A DNA stretch of 58,097 nt from Oscillospiraceae bacterium (lineage in GTDB: Bacteria; Bacillota; Clostridia; Oscillospirales; Oscillospiraceae): the NCBI GenBank assembly GCA_015067615.1, contig SVMD01000016.1:1-58097 (forward strand), in the 5' to 3' direction. Shown here in pieces: positions 16,143 through 23,893 of the stretch. Positions within the stretch are counted from its first letter, which is position 1; each line of letters starts with the position of its first letter. Below the pieces are notes generated by a model. It was not told the DNA's origin, did no database searches, and worked only from the letters and a program-made list of their open reading frames with translations. A program made the position numbers and the translations under genes.

Positions 16143-17183
16143 ATGACACATTACAATAATATAATCTCCCCCATGATCTCCTGGATCATCCCGGTATACA
16201 ACGGCGCACAATTTATCACCGAGGCAATTGCATCCATTCTGCGCCAGCCCTGTCAGGATCTTGAGATCCTGATTATCGACGACGGCTCCACAGATAATAC
16301 CGCCGCACTGGTCAGGCCATATCTGGGAGCCCGGATCCGTCTGTTGCAAAAGGAAAACGGCGGTGTTTCCTCTGCACGCAATCTGGGTATCCGGGAAGCC
16401 CGCGGACAATACATCGCCTTCCTCGATGCGGACGATTGCATCTGCCGGAATGCCTATACCGATGATATCCATGATCTGCTTTCATCCGGACAATACGATC
16501 TGATCAGTTTTCCCTATTATTCCGCGGATCAGGATCTTCGCAGGGGCATCCGGCACTGTGCTGAGGAAGCGCAGCATTTTGATTCGTTTAAGCATTGCAG
16601 TTCCTTTGTCTATCTGCGCGGTCTGTTTTCCGGAGATCAGTCCCCCTGTTTTCCCGAAGGCATTCGGATCCGTGAAGACGTCGTATTTCAGTTTCTGGTA
16701 AACCGTCGGGCAGAGCGTATCAGGATCCTGGACCGGCCCTGGTTTCTGTACCGCAACCACGTCTCTTCTGTACTCCACCGCACCAAAGGACACGAGTATC
16801 TTGTCCGGGATGCTATCCCCGCCTGGCAATGGTGTAAAAGCCGGTGTATCGATCCCCAGGCAAAGCTGGAATGCGACCAGCGTCTTTTTTCTGAAGTATG
16901 TGCCTATATCCGGCTGAGCTGTATGGCAGGCAAGCCCACCACTCATATATACAAAGCTCTGGAGCTTCCGGAAGTAAAATCAGCGTTATCTGACTATGAT
17001 AAGCTTTGGCGTACATCGAAACAGGAATATGCGTCTTTTCTTGCAAATCCGGAAAGATACCGTCTGCGTCACCGGATCTGTGGCTTAGTCTTTGGTTTTC
17101 TCCGGTTTTTCGTCAGGATTCCCGTACTCAGGAGGTTTTATCTCAGGATTAAGTACAGGGAGAGTCTCCAGTCCCTGCGTTAA
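16143..17183 (+). CDS. Family 2 glycosyltransferase
   Basis: This 346-aa GT-A enzyme transfers a sugar from a nucleotide donor to an unknown acceptor. Seen are the opening ISWIIPVYNGAQFITEAIASI, the donor-binding Asp pair in LIIDDGSTDNT, NGGVSSARNLGIREARGQYI, and the metal-binding FLDADD at about residues 92-97. A later PEGIRIREDVVF matches the catalytic-base ED region. The basic, hydrophobic C-terminus (HRICGLVFGFLRFFVRIPVLRRFYLRIK) suggests membrane association. Codon use is noticeably more AT-rich than in the flanking permease gene, and no other envelope gene is near, consistent with recent acquisition. ATG 16143 follows GAGAGG. Confidence 0.88.
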   Translation: MTHYNNIISPMISWIIPVYNGAQFITEAIASILRQPCQDLEILIIDDGSTDNTAALVRPYLGARIRLLQKENGGVSSARNLGIREARGQYIAFLDADDCICRNAYTDDIHDLLSSGQYDLISFPYYSADQDLRRGIRHCAEEAQHFDSFKHCSSFVYLRGLFSGDQSPCFPEGIRIREDVVFQFLVNRRAERIRILDRPWFLYRNHVSSVLHRTKGHEYLVRDAIPAWQWCKSRCIDPQAKLECDQRLFSEVCAYIRLSCMAGKPTTHIYKALELPEVKSALSDYDKLWRTSKQEYASFLANPERYRLRHRICGLVFGFLRFFVRIPVLRRFYLRIKYRESLQSLR

Positions 17184-17310
17184 TTCTCTTCCATGGATTG
17201 TGCGGGAAATACCAAAAACGGATAATAACGGGGTTTTATTGTCAAAATCAATAATTTTCTGGATGAAATGTGTGTATTCTGCCAAAAATGCAGGATTTCC
17301 TTCATCTAAC

Positions 17311-17339
17311 TTGACAAATAACCGTATCAGACGCATAAT
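17311..17339 (+). promoter_or_regulatory. Promoter of the amino acid permease gene
   Basis: A perfect TTGACA (17311-17316) and CATAAT (17334-17339) are 17 bp apart, 33 bp before the ATG at 17373. Confidence 0.75.
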
Positions 17340-17372
17340 AGATACGATTATACGGAAAGAGAGGTTTTTCCT

Positions 17373-18701
17373 ATGTCCAACAATACTGCAATGAAAAAGG
17401 AACTTGGCGTTTCCGCGGCAATGTCCATTGTTGTCGGCTGCGTCATCGGCGCAGGCGTCTTCTTCAAGCCCTACGCCATCTACGGTGCCACCGGCGGCGC
17501 TCCCGGTATGGGTATGCTGGCCTGGATCTTCGGCGGTCTGGCCTCCCTGCTGGGCGCTCTGACCTTCGCAGAAGTGGCCGTTATGATCCCCAAGACCGGC
17601 GGCATGGTGGCCTACCTGGGCGACACCTTCGGCGAGAAGGTTGGCTTCCTGGCAGGCTGGATGCAGACGATCATCTTCTACCCCGCCTTCCTGGCAGGCT
17701 ACGGCGTTACCGTGGGTGAAGAATTGGGTGCCTACATCGGCGCACAGTTCGAGCTGCCCATCGCCATCGCTCTGATCATTATTCTGGTCGCAGCCAACTC
17801 CCTGGGTTCCAAGACTGCCTCCCGGATCCAGGTGGTCTCCACTGTTTGTAAGCTGATTCCCCTGTTCCTGCTGATGATCTTCGGCTTCATCCTGGGCAGC
17901 GGTGACAACCCCATCTTCACTCCCATGGTCGGTGAAGGCAAGAGCACCGGTGCCGTTCTGGGCTCCACCCTGCTCGCCGTTCTGTTCGCCTTCGAAGGCT
18001 GGACCAACGTCGGCGCCATCGCCGGTGAGATGAAGAATCCCGGCAAGGATATGCCCCGGGCTATCGTGGGCGGTGTGTCCATCATCATGGCCATCTACTT
18101 CATCATCAACATGGCCTACCTGTGGGTCATCCCCGCTGATGAGCTGATGAACATCTCCTCCCCCGCCTCCGCCGTTGCCATGAAGATCTTCGGACCCGTG
18201 GGCGGCACCCTGATCAAGGTGGGCATCATCATCTCCGTTATCGGCGCTGCCAACGGCTTCCTGATGTCCGGCTCCCGTGTTGCCTTCCACCTGGCCGACA
18301 CCGGCACTCTGCCCTGCAGCAAGACCCTGGCCAAGCTGAACGGCAATCTGGTTCCCTCCAACTCCATCATCCTGATCGGTGTTCTGGCAGCCCTGTACTC
18401 CCTGATCGGCCAGTTCAACCTGCTGACCGACCTGGCAGTGTTCTCCTGCTGGATCTTCTACACCCTGACCTTCTACTGCGTCATCGTCCTGCGCAAGAAG
18501 ATGCCCGACGCCGAGCGGAAGTACAAGGTTCCCTGCTACCCCGTGATCCCCATCCTGGCCATCGCCAGCGGCCTGTACGTCATCGTGAGCCAGCTGTTCC
18601 TGTCCGGCTCCAAGGCTACCATCATGAGCCTGTGCTCCATCGGCATCACCCTCATCGGTCTGCCTGTGTACCTGGCTGTCAAGAAGAAGAACGCAAAGTA
18701 A
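17373..18701 (+). CDS. APC superfamily amino acid permease (LAT/SteT-like)
   Basis: This 442-aa protein has about 12 membrane segments and the APC hallmarks: VVGCVIGAGVFFKP in helix 1 (the unwound substrate-binding stretch), a Gly-rich helix 2, and FAFEGWTNVGAIAGEMKNPGKDMPRAI covering helix 6 and the loop after it. This pattern matches the L-type/serine-threonine exchanger branch, so it probably exchanges neutral amino acids. Codons are strongly optimised (C-ending), suggesting high expression. It has its own TTGACA promoter and a strong terminator, so it is a single-gene unit. ATG 17373 follows GAGAGG. Substrate cannot be fixed from sequence. Confidence 0.9.
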   Translation: MSNNTAMKKELGVSAAMSIVVGCVIGAGVFFKPYAIYGATGGAPGMGMLAWIFGGLASLLGALTFAEVAVMIPKTGGMVAYLGDTFGEKVGFLAGWMQTIIFYPAFLAGYGVTVGEELGAYIGAQFELPIAIALIIILVAANSLGSKTASRIQVVSTVCKLIPLFLLMIFGFILGSGDNPIFTPMVGEGKSTGAVLGSTLLAVLFAFEGWTNVGAIAGEMKNPGKDMPRAIVGGVSIIMAIYFIINMAYLWVIPADELMNISSPASAVAMKIFGPVGGTLIKVGIIISVIGAANGFLMSGSRVAFHLADTGTLPCSKTLAKLNGNLVPSNSIILIGVLAALYSLIGQFNLLTDLAVFSCWIFYTLTFYCVIVLRKKMPDAERKYKVPCYPVIPILAIASGLYVIVSQLFLSGSKATIMSLCSIGITLIGLPVYLAVKKKNAK

Positions 18702-18714
18702 GCGCATAAAGTGA

Positions 18715-18753
18715 TCCCCCTGGAACTTTAAAAGGTTCCAGGGGGAATTTTTT
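18715..18753 (+). terminator. Terminator between permease and lipoprotein genes
   Basis: A 12-bp stem (18715-18726 with 18735-18746) with an 8-base loop is followed by TTTTTT. It ends the permease transcript and abuts the stop of the convergent lipoprotein gene, so it may work on both strands. Confidence 0.85.
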
Positions 18754-20617
18754 ATTTGTTTGTCAGCGGTTCCCGAAGGTATTGCTCCCAGAGGAAGCTC
18801 TCCTGCGCCTTTTCCAGGCCGAAGGCCTTGCGGATACCCTCGCAGAGGGTCTTCAGCTTACTCTGCATGATGTCGGACTGGAAATAGTGGGCATTGCCCT
18901 CCATACAGGCATATTCCATGATCCGGGCCCGGTCCTCTCTGGGGTAGCACAGGGAGTAGGCATCGATAAAGGCCCGTTCCTCATCCTGCAGATATTGGGA
19001 CACATCGGTGGTGAGGTAGGAGGTATAATCCTCGAAATACTCACAGCCCTCGGGGTTTAGATTGTGCCAGTAGTAATAGGTCCGGCAGACGCTGAGGACA
19101 TAACTGTCGATGACGTGGAACATCTCGTGGTAGAAGGTCTGCTCCAGGCCCTCCCCTGCCGCCAGCACCACATGGGCATCCTCATCCGGCCAGAACTGAA
19201 TCCCCTGAGCCGCCGCCACGCTGCCGGACTGGGCGTTGCCGGTAATGGAACGCACAATGCAGAGCTTGGTTGTGCCATGGATCTTTTCAAAGAAACCTGC
19301 GGGGAAATGGGACAGCGCCTCTTCCAGCACTGTCAGCTGCGCTTCGATAACACTGATCTGGTATTCCTGCTCCAGGATATAGTCCCAGGGCTGCCGGGCC
19401 ACCGCTTCGCCGCCGATCAGGATATCCACACCATAGGTCTGGCTGATCCGTTCCGCCGTGGCGGCACACCGTACCAGTCCTGCCTCATCGGGCGTATCGG
19501 CCGTATAGCGGGGGCCGGTATAAACGGCTGCATCCTCCGTCGGACTTGCACTGCGGTCCCATAGGACGATTACTCTGGCATCCCCGGCTGGGTCCTCAGC
19601 AAGGAAATACACCTGCCCGCTATCCTTACGGGAATCCACATTCAGCAGGATCAGTCCGCTCTTCAGTTCCACCGAGGCAGACCGAAGACCGGAATCCAGG
19701 TCATAGGAATCCAGCCGCAGAGTATCACCGGATACAGAAGATGTTACCACGCTGTGGGTCCGGTCCAGGATCCAGCTTTCCGCAAAGGGATCCAGCGGAT
19801 AGAGCGCCTGCAGGGGCTGGTCCTGCTGGCCGAACAGAATCTGTTCCAAAATACCTTCAGGACAACGGACATAGAAGAACGCGTCCCGGGTCGTCAGCTC
19901 CAGCGGATCCACCAATTCATGTACCAGCTCACCGGTCTGGGTAGACATGAAAACAGACATTACTCCCCCCCGGTGGTCTGTCAGGTCGCAGCGAAGGACC
20001 TGACCGTCCATCAGCACCGCCTCAACACTTTGCTCAGGATAGGAAATATCCTTGAGGAGCTTGTCCAGGCCGCTGGAGATATCCAAAACCCGGACCGCCT
20101 CCGCCGTGCAGTAATACACCAGGCTCCGGTCCGCAGACAGGACAGGCTTGCCAATCAGTTCCCCGGGCAGTGCCAGACGGCGAACTTCCTTCAGGTCGTT
20201 GTCCAGAAAAATCAGCTCATTGGTCTCCGGGGAATAATAGGTGATGCCGTTTTCGCTGATCTGGAAGGAGGTATCCTCCGGTTCGATGCGGCAGTCCAGC
20301 TGCGCCTGGGCGATGGTATAGAGTTTCTCTCCGGTGCAGCGGGTCAGAAGGGTTTTTTCGTCGCCGGAAAAAATCAGAAGATCCTCACCGGCCGTGCGGA
20401 TTCCGTAGACACCGGACACATCCGGAAGATAGCAACGGACCGCGCCGCCGGTCTGTGCTTCCAGTTCGCTGTCGGGAACATACATTCCTGCCGGCTCCGT
20501 GGGGTCTGCGGCAGGCTGTGTTGTTGCCGCAGGAAGGGTGGTCGGTTCCGCGTTCTGCGGGACGGAGCAGCCGCACAGCAGCAGTGTCAGCAGAATCAGG
20601 CAGATCAATCGGTTCAT
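18752..20617 (-). CDS. Lipoprotein with C-terminal HEXXH putative metallopeptidase domain
   Basis: This 621-aa protein has a lipoprotein signal (MNRLICLILLTLLLCGC, lipidated Cys17) and a Thr/Pro/Ala-rich linker. Residues about 55-390 are beta-rich and repetitive (ENGITYYSPETNELIF, SADRSLVYYC, DSYDLDSG), suggesting a propeller. The C-terminal ~200 residues hold HEMFH at 497-501, a zinc-binding HEXXH, with acidic residues at about 552-562 in FIDAYSLCYPREDRARIMEYA as possible third ligand; this arrangement resembles gluzincin-type surface peptidases. I do not recognise a named family. It is the last gene of a minus-strand operon, starting 2 bp after the stop of the 58-aa gene, whose AAGGAG end serves as its ribosome site. 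Confidence 0.72.
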   Translation of the reverse strand: MNRLICLILLTLLLCGCSVPQNAEPTTLPAATTQPAADPTEPAGMYVPDSELEAQTGGAVRCYLPDVSGVYGIRTAGEDLLIFSGDEKTLLTRCTGEKLYTIAQAQLDCRIEPEDTSFQISENGITYYSPETNELIFLDNDLKEVRRLALPGELIGKPVLSADRSLVYYCTAEAVRVLDISSGLDKLLKDISYPEQSVEAVLMDGQVLRCDLTDHRGGVMSVFMSTQTGELVHELVDPLELTTRDAFFYVRCPEGILEQILFGQQDQPLQALYPLDPFAESWILDRTHSVVTSSVSGDTLRLDSYDLDSGLRSASVELKSGLILLNVDSRKDSGQVYFLAEDPAGDARVIVLWDRSASPTEDAAVYTGPRYTADTPDEAGLVRCAATAERISQTYGVDILIGGEAVARQPWDYILEQEYQISVIEAQLTVLEEALSHFPAGFFEKIHGTTKLCIVRSITGNAQSGSVAAAQGIQFWPDEDAHVVLAAGEGLEQTFYHEMFHVIDSYVLSVCRTYYYWHNLNPEGCEYFEDYTSYLTTDVSQYLQDEERAFIDAYSLCYPREDRARIMEYACMEGNAHYFQSDIMQSKLKTLCEGIRKAFGLEKAQESFLWEQYLREPLTNK

Positions 20618-20619
20618 GC

Positions 20620-20796
20620 TTACTGTCTCCTTGCAAGGGTGTAATCATCGCCCTGCCGGTAAAAAGGGCAGCGGGCGTGGGGCTGGGAGAAGATGCGGTA
20701 CACCTCATCCTCGTCCAGGTCCATCATGCAGTAGTACTCATCGTACTCCTCATCATAATCATAATGCCAGCAGGTCTCGCAAATTGTCGGATCCAT
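20620..20796 (-). CDS. Small acidic Cys-containing protein, DUF6472-like (58 aa)
   Basis: The ATG at 20794-20796 follows GGAGGAAACACC and opens a 58-codon frame ending at TAA 20620-20622. The product begins MDPTICETCWHYDYDEEYDE and continues with YYCMMDLDEDEVYR, then HARCPFYR and a GDDYTLARRQ end. The four cysteines (CxxC, YC, RC) and the Tyr/Asp/Glu-rich middle match a small clostridial family I know as DUF6472. The spaced cysteines may bind a metal. The function is unknown. It lies 25 bp after the DUF1643 gene and 2 bp before the lipoprotein gene, within the same operon. Confidence 0.75.
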   Translation of the reverse strand: MDPTICETCWHYDYDEEYDEYYCMMDLDEDEVYRIFSQPHARCPFYRQGDDYTLARRQ

Positions 20797-20821
20797 GGTG
20801 TTTCCTCCAAAAAAGGTAAAT

Positions 20822-21439
20822 TTATCCCAGTTTCTCCAGATATTCTCTCACATCAAAGGGCCGGATCTTCTCATCCTTGCGCAGATACAGGGGATGGTGG
20901 GGATGGCCCTTTTTTGTAATTGCCCCGGCGCAGTACCATTTTGCGCCGTATTCTTCGCCGGCTGCCAGCATATCCCGGACGCAGCCGGGCAGGTACTTCC
21001 GCTTTTCGATGATGGCACCCCAGGCGGCCCAGACGGAGGGGTTCTCGGAAATGGAAAGCACATACCGGAAGGCTTCCAGATTCTCCTTATGGAGCAGCGG
21101 ATTGCAGACCTTTTCCATATCATCCGGAGAGGTTGCCCGCTGGGCATAGACGTTAAACATGATAAAGCTGTCAAATCCATTTCCCAGGGCGATCCGCTCC
21201 ACGCTCTTTAAAGTGTTGTCCAGATCATCGGGCTTTGCGGTGGAGGGGTTGATGCCGATGCAGATCAGCGGATTCCTGCCCCGGGTTCCCAGTATGTAAC
21301 GGTATTCGGAGTAAAAGTTCGGGGCATAAAGCCATTTTTCGATATCATATTCACTTGATGGGGTATTGGCGGCCTCCAAGGCCTGCCGGAAGGTCACCAG
21401 CTCCATCTGGGCTGTAGTACCGGAAGGGATATGGGCCAT
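20822..21439 (-). CDS. DUF1643 domain protein
   Basis: This 205-aa protein shows the DUF1643 core: an N-terminal RYILGTRG, then PLICIGINPSTAKPDDLDNTLKSVER, a FIMFNVYAQRAT strand, and a C-terminal HPLYLRKDEKIRPFD. The conserved NPSTA and Asn residues look like a nucleotide or nucleic acid binding pocket (the fold is uracil-DNA-glycosylase-like in some predictions), but no activity is established. No membrane segment is present. Its ATG at 21439 directly abuts the stop of the upstream membrane protein gene (TAA then ATG), so they are coupled. Confidence 0.85.
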   Translation of the reverse strand: MAHIPSGTTAQMELVTFRQALEAANTPSSEYDIEKWLYAPNFYSEYRYILGTRGRNPLICIGINPSTAKPDDLDNTLKSVERIALGNGFDSFIMFNVYAQRATSPDDMEKVCNPLLHKENLEAFRYVLSISENPSVWAAWGAIIEKRKYLPGCVRDMLAAGEEYGAKWYCAGAITKKGHPHHPLYLRKDEKIRPFDVREYLEKLG

Positions 21440-22006
21440 TTACTGCACCTCCACAGCGGGGAACCACAGGCTCTGGCCGGGGTCGTGGAAATCACAGCTG
21501 TCGGGGTCAATATCCTTCTGACGGCACCAGGCGGCAAAGGCGTGGTCCAAAAAGGGATAGGCCCCATCCATATTGGACTGGAGGCTCACGGCACTGCCGT
21601 CTGCCATGTGCAGCTCCACCACCACAGCGCCGCCCTGCAGCACATACAGCTGCTGGGCCTGGATATCGGCGAAGCGGTAGACGGTGCTTTTCTTTCCGAA
21701 GGCGGAGAGAATGAAGCTGTCCGCGTCATAGTAAATGCCGAAGCACAGATAATAGGCGATGAGTCCCCCGCCCATCAGCAGCACGATCAGGGACATAATC
21801 AGCAGTCCCGCGCCGCCGGTTATTCCGGCTGCCACACCTGCAATACCCAGCACACACAGGAACAGGCCGAACAGGGCAGCGCGCTTGTTGTGCTTCACTG
21901 CCAGGCCGGTCCGGTGCTGGTCCTTGCTCCGGAACAGCTTTGTAAAGCCCTTGTCCAAAGCGAAGCAGGCACCGAAAACCAGCGCTGCCACGATCAGATA
22001 GCCCAT
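21440..22006 (-). CDS. Membrane protein with PH-like C-terminal domain
   Basis: This 188-aa protein has an N-terminal hydrophobic segment (3-17) and two closely spaced membrane helices (about 44-62 and 68-88: LFGLFLCVLGIAGVAAGITG, LLIMSLIVLLMGGGLIAYYL). The remaining ~100 residues form a soluble beta-rich domain (GKKSTVYRFADI, GAVVVELHMADGSAVSL), a pattern like bacterial PH domains that follow two helices, and resembling DUF6560 proteins. No catalytic motif is seen. It lies 12 bp after the 5-formyl-THF cyclo-ligase gene and is coupled to the DUF1643 gene. Confidence 0.6.
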   Translation of the reverse strand: MGYLIVAALVFGACFALDKGFTKLFRSKDQHRTGLAVKHNKRAALFGLFLCVLGIAGVAAGITGGAGLLIMSLIVLLMGGGLIAYYLCFGIYYDADSFILSAFGKKSTVYRFADIQAQQLYVLQGGAVVVELHMADGSAVSLQSNMDGAYPFLDHAFAAWCRQKDIDPDSCDFHDPGQSLWFPAVEVQ

Positions 22007-22018
22007 TTGTTTTCCTCC

Positions 22019-22552
22019 TTATACCCAGAGGACCCTGTCCACCGGGATGTCAAATTCTTCCGCTTCCAGATGCTCCACCATCTGGAATGCATAGCAAAGG
22101 GCCAGGGTCGGGTGATTCCCTTCCCGGGCCAGAAATTTATCGTAGTAGCCCCCGCCGTAGCCGATGCGGTTCCCCGCTTGGTCAAAGGCCACACCGGGCA
22201 TCAGCACCAGGGCGGTTTCGTCCTGCGCAACAGGCCCATCGGCCATGGGCTCGGGGATTCCCATGGCATTTTTCGCCACGGCGGACAGGTCATCCAGCCA
22301 GATGAAGCGCATTTCCTCCCCATAGCACTTGGGCACCGCCACACGCTTTCCGTCCCGGAGGGCCTGCTGCAAAATGGGCAGGGTCCGGACCTCCTGATTG
22401 TAGCTTAAGTAGCCGTAGATGCTTTGGGCACGGCGGTATTCCTCCGTTTCCAGAAACAGCCGGGCCAGCTGTTCACTCTTCTCCCGGATCTGCGCCTCCG
22501 TCATGGCCCGCTTCTGCTCCCGGATGAATCTGCGCAGCTGAAGCTTATTCAT
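22019..22552 (-). CDS. 5-formyltetrahydrofolate cyclo-ligase
   Basis: This 177-aa enzyme converts 5-formyl-THF to 5,10-methenyl-THF using ATP, returning the stored folate to one-carbon metabolism. Diagnostic elements are the N-terminal LRRFIREQKRAM, the substrate region VAVPKCYGEEMRF, and the ATP-binding signature LMPGVAFDQAGNRIGYGGGYYDKFL with its glycine-rich loop. Length is normal for the family. The ATG at 22552 overlaps the end of the upstream XRE gene by 8 bp. Confidence 0.93.
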   Translation of the reverse strand: MNKLQLRRFIREQKRAMTEAQIREKSEQLARLFLETEEYRRAQSIYGYLSYNQEVRTLPILQQALRDGKRVAVPKCYGEEMRFIWLDDLSAVAKNAMGIPEPMADGPVAQDETALVLMPGVAFDQAGNRIGYGGGYYDKFLAREGNHPTLALCYAFQMVEHLEAEEFDIPVDRVLWV

Positions 22553-23207
22553 CTGCTTCCTTCTTGTCCTCCCGACTGGGACGGAACAGCCGGAACCAGA
22601 GCATAATGGCGATCTCTCCGGGGATGCCCAGCAGGAACATCCGCCACATATTGAACTTCAGCAGCACCAGCAGAGATGCGTGAATGGCAATCAGGAAACC
22701 CCAGGCAATGGCAGAGATCAGCCACCGGTTCCACCGGAAATCATGCCAGGCGGACCGCAGGGACAGCAGCACGATGGCATTGACGGGAACCGCATAGAGA
22801 AAGGACAGCCAGCTGTAGGGAATGTCAAAGGAGGAAATCACCACAAAGATCAGCAGTGCCACAAACCACACTAAGGTGGAGGACAGGGCCAGGATCACAT
22901 TCTTGTTGGCCTTGCGCTTCAGGGCCTTCTCGGAGACATGGCTCATGGCCTTTTCCAGCTTGCCGGGATCGCCGTCCTCGGGCAGGGCATTGGGGTCGGC
23001 CAGCAGATCGTTGACGGTGATCTCAAACTGCTCCGCCAGGGTCAGCAAAGTGATCACGTCCGGAATGGACTCGCCCCGCTCCCATTTGGAGATAGCCTTG
23101 TCGGAATAATTCAGTTTCGCGGCGAGACCCGCCTGGGTCAGTCCGGCGTTCTTGCGATACAGCGCAATATTGGCACCGATCTGGGATTTCAGCTTCTCGT
23201 CGTTCAT
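22545..23207 (-). CDS. XRE-family regulator with four-helix membrane domain
   Basis: This 220-aa protein has an N-terminal Cro/C1 HTH (about 9-63: IALYRKNAGLTQAGLAAKLN, then DKAISKWERGESIPDV) joined by a charged linker to about four membrane helices (about 104-215, starting KNVILALSSTLVWFVALLIF). HTH proteins with a membrane anchor are common in clostridia and may sense envelope or membrane signals. It heads a six-gene minus-strand operon. A perfect inverted repeat in its promoter could be its own operator. ATG 23207 follows GGAGGAAGCTT. Confidence 0.85.
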   Translation of the reverse strand: MNDEKLKSQIGANIALYRKNAGLTQAGLAAKLNYSDKAISKWERGESIPDVITLLTLAEQFEITVNDLLADPNALPEDGDPGKLEKAMSHVSEKALKRKANKNVILALSSTLVWFVALLIFVVISSFDIPYSWLSFLYAVPVNAIVLLSLRSAWHDFRWNRWLISAIAWGFLIAIHASLLVLLKFNMWRMFLLGIPGEIAIMLWFRLFRPSREDKKEADE

Positions 23208-23218
23208 AAGCTTCCTCC

Positions 23219-23238
23219 ATGTACATAGTTAGATACAT
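23219..23238. promoter_or_regulatory. Inverted repeat, possible autoregulatory operator
   Basis: ATGTA and TACAT, perfectly complementary, are spaced 10 bp and lie just downstream of and touching the -10 element of the XRE-membrane gene promoter. The position fits repression by the HTH protein. Confidence 0.35.
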
Positions 23239-23265
23239 TATAGCATTTTTCCGGCTATTTTGCAA
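23237..23265 (-). promoter_or_regulatory. Promoter of the XRE / folate / lipoprotein operon
   Basis: On the minus strand TTGCAA (23260-23265) and a perfect TATAAT (23237-23242) are 17 bp apart, 30 bp before the ATG. Confidence 0.75.
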
Positions 23266-23285
23266 CTAATTTCCCCGAAAGAAAG

Positions 23286-23310
23286 AACCCGGAGCGGAAA
23301 GCTCCGGGTT
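23286..23310 (-). terminator. Terminator after the CBS-domain gene
   Basis: A 10-bp stem (AACCCGGAGC with GCTCCGGGTT, five-base loop) lies 18 bp beyond the CBS gene stop and is followed on the minus strand by CTTTCTTTC, a broken U-tract. Confidence 0.65.
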
Positions 23311-23327
23311 TTGGGAATATGTAGGTC

Positions 23328-23744
23328 TTAATCCTCCGGGAACAGCCGCTCCCGGCAGTAGGATATGATGGCCTTGCGGGTGATCAGTCCGATGAAGGTA
23401 TCCTTGTCATCTACCACAGGAACAAAGTTCTGGGCTACTGCCCGCTCCACCAGGTCCCGCATAGAGGTGGTGACCCGGACGGGGATGTTGTCCCTGCGGC
23501 GGGAGATCTCCATGATCCGGCGGGTTTCCGCCATCCGAAGATCCATATTACACAGATTTTTCATGGCCCACAGCACGTCGCCCTCGCTTAGGGTACCCCG
23601 GTATTCGCCCCGCTTGTTGAGGATGGGCAGGGCCGTATAGCCGGAGGACTCCATTTTTTCCAAGGCCTGACGGACAGTGAAATCATCGTAAACAAATTGA
23701 CACATGGCTTTGGGTGTCAGAAAAAACAAGACGTTATGGCTCAT
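23328..23744 (-). CDS. CBS domain-pair protein
   Basis: This 138-aa protein is a stand-alone pair of CBS domains (about 14-68 and 78-135), a module that binds adenine nucleotides and switches partner proteins. Seen are FTVRQALEKMESSGYTALPILNKRGEYRGTLSEGDVL in the first and VERAVAQNFVPVVDDKDTFIGLITRKAI in the second. No catalytic domain is attached, and no partner is obvious next to it. ATG 23744 has AAAAGGAGAA upstream. A TATAAT (23796-23801, minus strand) is present but its -35 is weak. Confidence 0.85.
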   Translation of the reverse strand: MSHNVLFFLTPKAMCQFVYDDFTVRQALEKMESSGYTALPILNKRGEYRGTLSEGDVLWAMKNLCNMDLRMAETRRIMEISRRRDNIPVRVTTSMRDLVERAVAQNFVPVVDDKDTFIGLITRKAIISYCRERLFPED

Positions 23745-23893
23745 AGGTTCTCCTTTTCCTGAGGCTGCTGGGCGGCGCAGCCACCCTTCTGCTATATTAT
23801 ACCACAGGGAATCAGGAAAATCATGCTAACAATCTGTAAATTTTGATAATCAGCGGCCAAAATATCCCGTTATTATTTGTATACTTTCACCAA

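Noticed and set aside
17085..18707. A 540-codon minus-strand frame opposite the amino acid permease
   Set aside because: Low-complexity Gly/Asp/Gln-rich shadow of a strongly codon-biased membrane protein gene.
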